From: Prinia subflava
Lineage: Eukaryota > Chordata > Aves > Passeriformes > Cisticolidae
DNA length: 64,000 nt
Direction of reading: 5' to 3'
Assembly: GCF_021018805.1 (NCBI RefSeq)
Contig: NW_026960611.1
Span: 1,550,001 to 1,614,000, forward strand
Part shown: positions 57,898 through 64,000 of the stretch, in pieces
Layout: each line of letters begins with the position of its first letter
How positions within the stretch are numbered: position 1 is the first letter of the stretch
The notes under the pieces: generated by a model
Told to the model about the DNA's origin: nothing
The model's database searches: none
Seen by the model: only the letters and a program-made list of their open reading frames with translations
Translations under genes and position numbers: made by a program

Positions 57898-58080
57898 TCT
57901 GATATTCACAACAAAGAACAAAACAAATATTCCTAGTACCCCCCTTTATTCACTCACGTGCCTCTGTTTCAAAGGTTCTTGGCTCCGGCACTTCTGGACC
58001 TCTGCTGGCAGGGTGAAGGCGGGCGGAGGGGGGGGTGCTGCCTTCTTTTGGTCCACAGAAGATTTCCCAGACGCCTCCTT
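57898..58080 (-). other. Provirus leader with possible splice donor
   Basis: A short leader between primer site and gag. On the minus strand CACGTGAGTG (57,951-57,960) has a good splice-donor core, GTGAGT. As there is no env to splice to, it would be a relic or unused. The leader also has a C-rich/G-rich run near 58,028-58,036. Confidence 0.5.
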
Positions 58081-58098
58081 CTCCTGGCTGGCTCGCCA
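58081..58098 (-). promoter_or_regulatory. Primer binding site, tRNA-Arg type
   Basis: On the minus strand TGGCGAGCCAGCCAGGAG. The plus strand reads CTCCTGGCTGGCTCGCCA, which, as I remember it, is the exact 3′ end of vertebrate tRNA-Arg(ACG) plus CCA. A 7-base spacer separates it from the LTR, longer than the usual 2-3 bases. Confidence 0.82.
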
Positions 58099-58105
58099 AA
58101 ATTAA

Positions 58106-58494
58106 TGATGCCTTGAGGCTGAAACAGAGACTAGAGTGAAAGGAACAAAATGAGTGTTTATTCAAGCCCATGCCCTTGCGTCTCCGGACCCACAGAGGTG
58201 GCCCAACCCGAATATTCCCAAGATGGAGACGAAAAGGGGCTTGTCCCCAGGTCTTACCCCTTTTACAAGTTTCCATTCATTTGCATATAGCAATGTACCG
58301 TCCAATCAATAACCCCGAATCACCAAACACCCCCCTCTCGACTTGCCCTTCTCTTCCAGGTTGTTTATACTCGGGCCTGGAGCTTAGAGACAATGTCCTT
58401 GAAAAAGGTCGCCCTACCCCCATCACCCTGTGAAGATCCTAGCACCACTCAGTGCTATCAGACAAAACAGAAAAAACCCAGCCCTAAGGCATCA
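58106..58494 (-). repeat. 5′ LTR of the env-less provirus
   Basis: 389 bp, TGATGCC to GGCATCA. It has the same promoter and poly(A) layout as the other LTR, which it matches except for one 4-bp indel and about three substitutions. Confidence 0.95.
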
Positions 58495-58498
58495 TGAC

Positions 58499-59649
58499 CT
58501 ACAACAAGCTTTTGTTTTTTTCAGGTGAAATGTTTGGATTTAAGTTTCTGGACCATTTCACAGTGAATAATTTCCAGTTCAATTTCTGATCTTTTTGCAC
58601 TTGTACAGGCAGTCTTAAACTTACCAGAAAGATATAAATGAGCAAACATTTCATTAAAAATGAAGATGCTTATGACAATACCTATTCTTCCAAAATGGAA
58701 CCACCTGAGCTTTTCGAATAGCTGGTGACATCCATTAGCACTTCTCTCAGATATTTAAAATATTTTGCATCTGTTTATACACACTCATTACAAAGTAGTT
58801 AAGAGCCTATGGGATCACACAGACACATTTTTGCAAATTAAAAAATATCAAAATGAGTTATGGAAGAAGCAGAGATGACTTTGTAATAAGCATCTAAGCC
58901 TTAAACTTTCCCTATCCTCAGACACTGCAGACACCCCATTAGCTGAAAGCTGTTTAGTCTGTAACCTTCCAGAATATGACATTTTGAAACTCTATGCTAT
59001 ACATTCTGTGAGAAGTCCAGCCAGCCGTGCCCAATTACACTACTCCAATAAAGAGCAGAAATCAGTCATTTTTTGGCAGACATCTCTGAGGTCAAGTAGC
59101 TAAAAGAACTCAAAAATGGAGCATTTACATAAACAATGAGATCAGACAGTATTATATTAATATGCAATAAACTTCATGATAATATGTTTGCATATTTTCA
59201 TGCCTGAAATTATCTCTAAGCAGCAAGTTTGGATTTGTCTTTCCTGAAGGAAATTTTATTGGGAATGGACATTTGGAATAAATTCCTTCAGTCTGCAAGA
59301 TGATGGAAGATCAGTGAAAGGCTTCTACAGGCAGGGCTTCTAGAATAACAGAGAAGGCTTGGTTGGAGACACATGTCAAAACAAACACAATATGCATTCA
59401 ACTTAAATATGTTTAGAGGTCTTCCTCAAAAATCAGTCTTCTTGGGAGTGATTCCAGTACCATCTCACTCCATGCATGTTTCTTCACATAACCAACCTCT
59501 TGGTCAGATCTCCAGTTTGTACATGTGTCTAATTGATTACTGAATACAAATTGAGGGTTACTATATTTTACATTGTTGGGTCCTAAGCCTGATTCAGAGT
59601 TCCAAAAGCTTCTGATTTTTTTTCAGGAAAGTGACTGTCACATGTCTTG
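58499..59649. other. Non-coding DNA
   Basis: Host flank after the provirus. No gene or recognised element is seen. Confidence 0.6.
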
Positions 59650-59825
59650 GTCCTGTGGACACCTTGACAAATTAGATTGCTGAGCAATCACCAACTCTAT
59701 GAAGTTTAACAAGAGCAAGTGACAGATTCTGTACCTGGGACAGGGCAACCCTGGATGTATGTACAGAGTGGGGAGCAAGTGGCTGGACAGCTTGCTCAAC
59801 AAGGAAATACTGTCTGGGGAGATGT
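59650..59825 (+). mobile_element. CR1 LINE reverse-transcriptase fragment
   Basis: A short internal CR1 stretch: 'atgaagtttaacaagagcaag' followed by 'cagattctgtacctgggac' and 'ggcaaccctggatgtatgtac' matches the CR1 ORF2 region M-K-F-N-K-S-K-x-x-I-L-x-L-G. It lacks the CR1 3′ end, so it is an internal remnant. Confidence 0.82.
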
Positions 59826-61175
59826 AAAAGTAACTGTGAAGGAAATATAGCAAGGAAGAATAAACATTTAGTGTGGGAACCTTGGGTTATCCATTAGTGG
59901 TGCACATGCTATGCCCATGTTTCAGTCCAAAGTTGGTGTCACCAAACTCCAGGCTGTAGAAAAAAGGTCTGTATGAGCTCATTCAATAAGACAAATGTAA
60001 TCAAATGTCACACAAATATACATGAGCATGAACAAAGAAGGCAGCATAGAACAGATGGTGGGTCATCTGCAAAACGAGATGTAATGGGGTCCGGATGTTC
60101 TTAAGATTCATAAAGCAAGAGGCTAAGATATTTCTCTGCACCTTTCCAATAGTTTCTATTAAGCTGTGTGATGATGACACCTTCCCACTCCAGGATTTTC
60201 TATCCTACCATACTAGGTGCTGTTTGGAAAGTGGTTGGTTTGTTGTGTTACATGAACACTGAGATTAAAACCTTAACCTGAGCCAACATGAGAGCAGTCA
60301 ATTTTCTACTTTCATTTTACATATCATATTTTCCCAGTCTCTGTTACAAATGAGGAGTTAATTACCAGGAAGCTCCTTTTTTTTAACATCACAGACAATA
60401 TTTCTTCTTAGTGGCCCACAGAGAGGACAAGGAATCCTGTTTTACATAAAAATTTTAGAAGGTGGCTATGACAAAAGACTAAATCCTTACTAAATGTTGA
60501 CACATTGCCAGCAGCATACAGTAACAATGGAGAAAGAATCAAAGGCACAATTTGACATTGTGTGCAGAGTAACAGCAATTACAGTTGTTAAAAGATATTA
60601 TCTTTCAGCTGGTTGGCTTCATGAGGACAGAATGAAGAATGAATTATGAGGAAAATGAGAATCCTTCTGTCAGCTGTGATGTATGAGGAAACCTTCTATA
60701 TCTTAACAATGAAATCCTTTTCAAGCATTACAGACACATAAAGTGAGTCAGAGAGATGATGTCATCCATTACAGAAATGATAATGTAAGATTACTATGGG
60801 GAATTATTGCCAGCATTCTCCAAAAATTATTCTCTCTGCTCTGTATTTAATCACTGAATGATCTTAGCCAAGATTTTTAAACACAAACACATAAAATGAG
60901 CCTTTAACAGTAGAGGTTTTATAAATGCCCAAGACATCTGAATGTCTCTGTTTCATTGAAAAAAAGGAATTGTACTTTCATTGCCTTTTAATGAAAGTCT
61001 GGTGTACATAATGGGGTGAACAGATTTGAAAATTTCTTTCTTACATTTGGGATCAGGCCTCCAAATATGTATGATATTGGTGAAAACATGAAGGGTGAAA
61101 CCAGTATGCATAATCAAGGCATGATGTTTTTTAAAGGCCATCGGATCCTGGTGTTTTTGCTAACATCACTGCTGT
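59826..61175. other. Non-coding DNA
   Basis: No gene or recognised repeat is seen. Confidence 0.6.
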
Positions 61176-61180
61176 AGCCA

Positions 61181-61941
61181 CATCTTGGTTTGGAAAGACA
61201 GGTATCTGTCAGGGAAAACTGAAGTTTCCCTTGGAATGGAGAATGTAAAAACCCCCTCCCTCCAAATTATTACAATTTTGCAATTAGGAGCTTTCAGGCA
61301 AAAATATGGGAAGAGGAATAACAGTTGTTTACTAGGAATATTAAAAAAAAACCAAAAAACAAAAAACACCCAAATGCAGTAGTACAAAAAAACAAACAAG
61401 CAAACAAACAAAGGTCCCAGAAAACCCTGACAGAGTCAGAGATATGATCTGACACCCTGTTGTCAGGGTGTTGGAAGCAGTCCAGATGAGTCTTCTTGGA
61501 GTAACAGATGTTCTGTGAAGTAGAGATGATCCTGTAAGAAAAAAGGGTCCAGTGCTGGCAAGATGGGTCCGGTCTTCCTCCGAGAATTCAGTGGAAAAAC
61601 AGGCTGTCTTGGTGTTTGGGATGGCTGGTTTTATCCCTGTGGAAAGGCTTTGGCTCCTCCCACTGAGTGGAGCATCTCACAATGGAATTAAGTAATGTTA
61701 TCAGTCATGTGAGACGCTTTAAATGGCCCATTCACAGGTGATGTCCCTCGGAGGAGGATGGGTGGAGGAAGAGATAAGAAGGCACTGCCTTATCTGGTGT
61801 TAAGAGTTGTCCCATTAACAGAAGGCATCTGTCCTCTTTCCCCCCTAGAGTTACAAGAGATAAAGAACAATATCTCCCAACTGGCTTCAACAGATGAAAA
61901 TAGAATACACATTTTTGGTTAGATTTTTTCAACCCAAAACA
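61181..61941 (-). mobile_element. Solo LTR, ERVL-like family, 761 bp
   Basis: The fourth copy of the TGTCTTGG family. The first two bases are CA instead of TG, the right end is AAAACA, and a perfect 5-bp duplication AGCCA flanks it (61,176-61,180 and 61,942-61,946). Its sequence is closest to the copy at 24.7 kb, with the same A-rich and AAACAAAC-like tract. Confidence 0.85.
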
Positions 61942-61946
61942 AGCCA

Positions 61947-63335
61947 GCAGAACAGAATGACCACGGCCTGTGGGTGCTGGGAACAGGCAGAGTCAGGAGA
62001 TACTTTGGGAGAATCCTGCATGGGTATTTCTACTAGAATCTGTCTGTGATGGGGCTGGAGACTCAGCTTTCCCAGCTTTTAGTCACTGCTGACATTTCTT
62101 CATTAACATCTTCCATGTTTCCTACAAAACCTAAGCAGCCCTATTTTTCAATGTCAGCTATCTGCCAGTTTCCTGGATCAATAACTGTGACTAGCCTAAG
62201 AAACCTGCAGGTCCAGGTCTTCATTTATTAAGTCGATGTATTGACACTGACTTTATCTGATCTGTAATAATTTTTTTACCATCTGATGACAGATCTTCTG
62301 TTTAAGCAGAACCACATTTCTACCCTGCCTGTGAAATCCAGAGCCTGCATTACCTTCAGTTTATGCAGTGACATGGGACCTTCAGGGAAACTGCATTTCT
62401 TTTTACCTGATTTTGTATTTAAAGGGAAAAAAAGAACAAGTTAGCTACTTTGGAGCAAATAGTGCTGTGAACCTAATGTGACCACACTGTCAAATTTACT
62501 TCAGGATGATGCATTTGTTCATTAATTACAATATTTTAGGTGAATGTCATACTTTTCTTTATCTGCATGCTTAACTACACTTCAACCTTTTCTGCAGGTT
62601 TTCCACTGAATCGTTTTCTCGCATAAAATGCTGGAGCCATGCCTCTCTTTTCTTTAGAAATACCTCTGCAGTTTTCCTGACCCTACTACTAGCTGTGAGA
62701 ATAGATTAAAACTTCTGAGCTGTGAGTTACTATCTGTGATTATCAGTTATACAGCAAAGTGTTGGCATGTCACATGAGGAACAGACCTCTTTCTATATTA
62801 AATAACCTTTTCTTATGGATGATGAAAAAAACCCTGATAGAATCACAAAAATATTTGTGTGGAAAGGGTCTTCTGGAGGCTTGTTGTTAGATCAGATTTC
62901 TGAGAGGCTTGTCCAGGCAAGTGCTGAAGATATCAAAGGCTCTGGATTTAATTGCAAAATGGTATCCATTGTAGGATTGTCATTCTACAGCCGAGTCACA
63001 TAACAAGCAAATGCACAGCAGGGCCACCATTAATTGAAAGTGAAAGCAGCATCCAAATGAACCCTGCTCAACTTCAAATGAAGCCAATGATTTGCAGTCC
63101 TACTCACAGTAGACCAAAGCTTTCAACAGCTATTTTGCACCCAGTATTCAAGTTATTCCTTTGTTGGCTTCAAAGGAAAAGCACAGGCATAACAGGCAGG
63201 CAGAGAGGGAGAACCGCAAGTCCATAATCAGAGTGAGAACCTAATTGTGTTGATATGCTAGTCCTGCTGGACCATGCAAGAATCCTTTGTTTGATAGCCA
63301 TGATACTGATTTCAGATTTGGAAAACTGCTTTACA
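61947..63335. other. Non-coding DNA
   Basis: No gene is recognised; the open frames around 62,815-63,227 have no family resemblance. Confidence 0.55.
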
Positions 63336-63410
63336 GGGAATCATAGAATAGTTTGGGTTGGAAGGGACCATTATACATCTACCAGTACAACCCCCAAGCT
63401 GAAGGATGTA
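63336..63410 (-). mobile_element. CR1 3′-terminal fragment
   Basis: Opens with 'gggaatcatagaatagtttgggttggaagggacc', the reverse complement of the CR1 terminus. Only about 75 bp are recognisable. Confidence 0.8.
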
Positions 63411-64000
63411 AGTAATCCACCTTAATTAATGTACAACAAAGCCAATGTTTTTTAAAAGAGTTAGAGTGGTTAGGTAGAAGCTAGTTGGTTATGTATTACA
63501 GTCCTAGGTGGGAGCTGCAGTCAAGAGCTACATTTTCCCAAAACCTTTGCACCCAGCAACACCCCATGAAGAGAGGGAATCAGCAGTCATGCATCGGTTT
63601 TATCCATGTTGGATAAAACACAGAGACCTTTGACTCAAGCATGTAGACAGAGCACTGCGTCTGAGCAATATAATTAGAAAAAAGGAAGCCAGAAGGTTGG
63701 CTGAGCTTATGTAGATATGTATTCATAGCTTTGCTAGGAAAAAACCTGTTAAAGGTGTGTTCTTTTTCTTTCTAAATGTCAGTTTTTACTGAGCAATCCA
63801 TTCTGCTGTCAAATGACTTATTAAAAAGACAGGGAGTTTGAAATGCTAAGCAAGCCCAAGATCCCAGAATGCTGCTCATATCTGTTTGTTTATTTATTTG
63901 TCCACAATTTTTTCTTGCGTGGCCAGCTTAGCTCCTGCTTAAGAGAGCAAACAAACTGCAGATGTAGATTTGATGACATTAGACCTAACAGAGCCCTCAA
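63411..64000. other. Non-coding DNA
   Basis: Nothing recognised up to the window edge. Confidence 0.55.

Larger units (their letters stand above)
51858..58494 (-). mobile_element. Gammaretrovirus-like (ERV1) provirus without env
   Basis: A 6,637-bp provirus on the minus strand, bounded by LTRs of 389 (5′) and 393 (3′) bp and a perfect 4-bp duplication TGAC (51,854-51,857 and 58,495-58,498). The order on its own strand is LTR, tRNA-Arg-type primer site, leader, gag, UGA stop, protease and reverse transcriptase in the same frame, a frame break, RNase H and integrase, polypurine tract, LTR. Only about 160 bp separate the integrase stop from the polypurine tract, so env is missing entirely. The LTRs differ at a handful of sites, so the insertion is recent. 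Gag with one zinc knuckle, stop-codon readthrough and a 4-bp duplication are all gammaretrovirus traits. Confidence 0.95.

Noticed and set aside
58081..58098. A tRNA-Arg gene
   Set aside because: Only the 18-base 3′ end is present; it is the primer binding site of the minus-strand provirus.

Overview
This window looks like a stretch of bird nuclear DNA, probably from a songbird. Several CR1 LINE 3′ ends with the typical avian tail are scattered through single-copy, AT-rich, non-coding sequence, and there are many young endogenous retroviruses (ERVs). I find no convincing host protein-coding exon, tRNA gene or rRNA gene. Everything that codes or once coded is retroviral or LINE-derived. Songbird is an inference; bird is well supported.

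Layout. From 1 to 29.9 kb the DNA is mostly plain, with CR1 fragments (3.7, 8.8 and 14.5 kb), a (TATTC)17 microsatellite grown out of a CR1 tail, and a series of solo LTRs. Most of these LTRs can be delimited to the base by their target-site duplications: 6 bp for the betaretrovirus-like (ERVK) type and 5 bp for an ERVL-like family. At 17.9-18.6 kb one solo LTR sits inside another.

From 29,891 to 42,437 lies a nested pair. The outer ERVK-like provirus has 515-bp LTRs that differ at 6 sites, a 6-bp duplication GCTTCC, a very large Gag with a long Pro/Ala-rich linker, no pol, and only the membrane-spanning tail of env. An inner gammaretrovirus-like element (32,921-39,890; 4-bp duplication CTTC; tRNA-Pro-like primer site) landed in its gag. 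The inner element has a leader full of tandem repeats and a captured CR1 segment. Its interior is strongly depleted of GG but rich in CC, which looks like G-to-A editing during reverse transcription.

From 42.4 to 51.9 kb there is plain DNA, a CR1 fragment, a decayed betaretroviral RNase H-integrase remnant with an LTR (46.6-48.5 kb), and an unusually long 1,369-bp solo LTR.

From 51,858 to 58,494, on the minus strand, lies a young gammaretrovirus-like provirus. It has 4-bp duplications TGAC, a tRNA-Arg-type primer site, an open gag, a UGA stop followed in frame by protease and reverse transcriptase, one frame break before RNase H and integrase, and no env. The rest, to 64 kb, is plain DNA with CR1 pieces and one more ERVL-like LTR.

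How the parts relate: the outer gag-only element must have depended on enzymes supplied in trans. The minus-strand element carries nearly all such enzymes but no envelope, so it was probably spread by intracellular retrotransposition. It belongs to another class and is not an obvious helper for the outer element.
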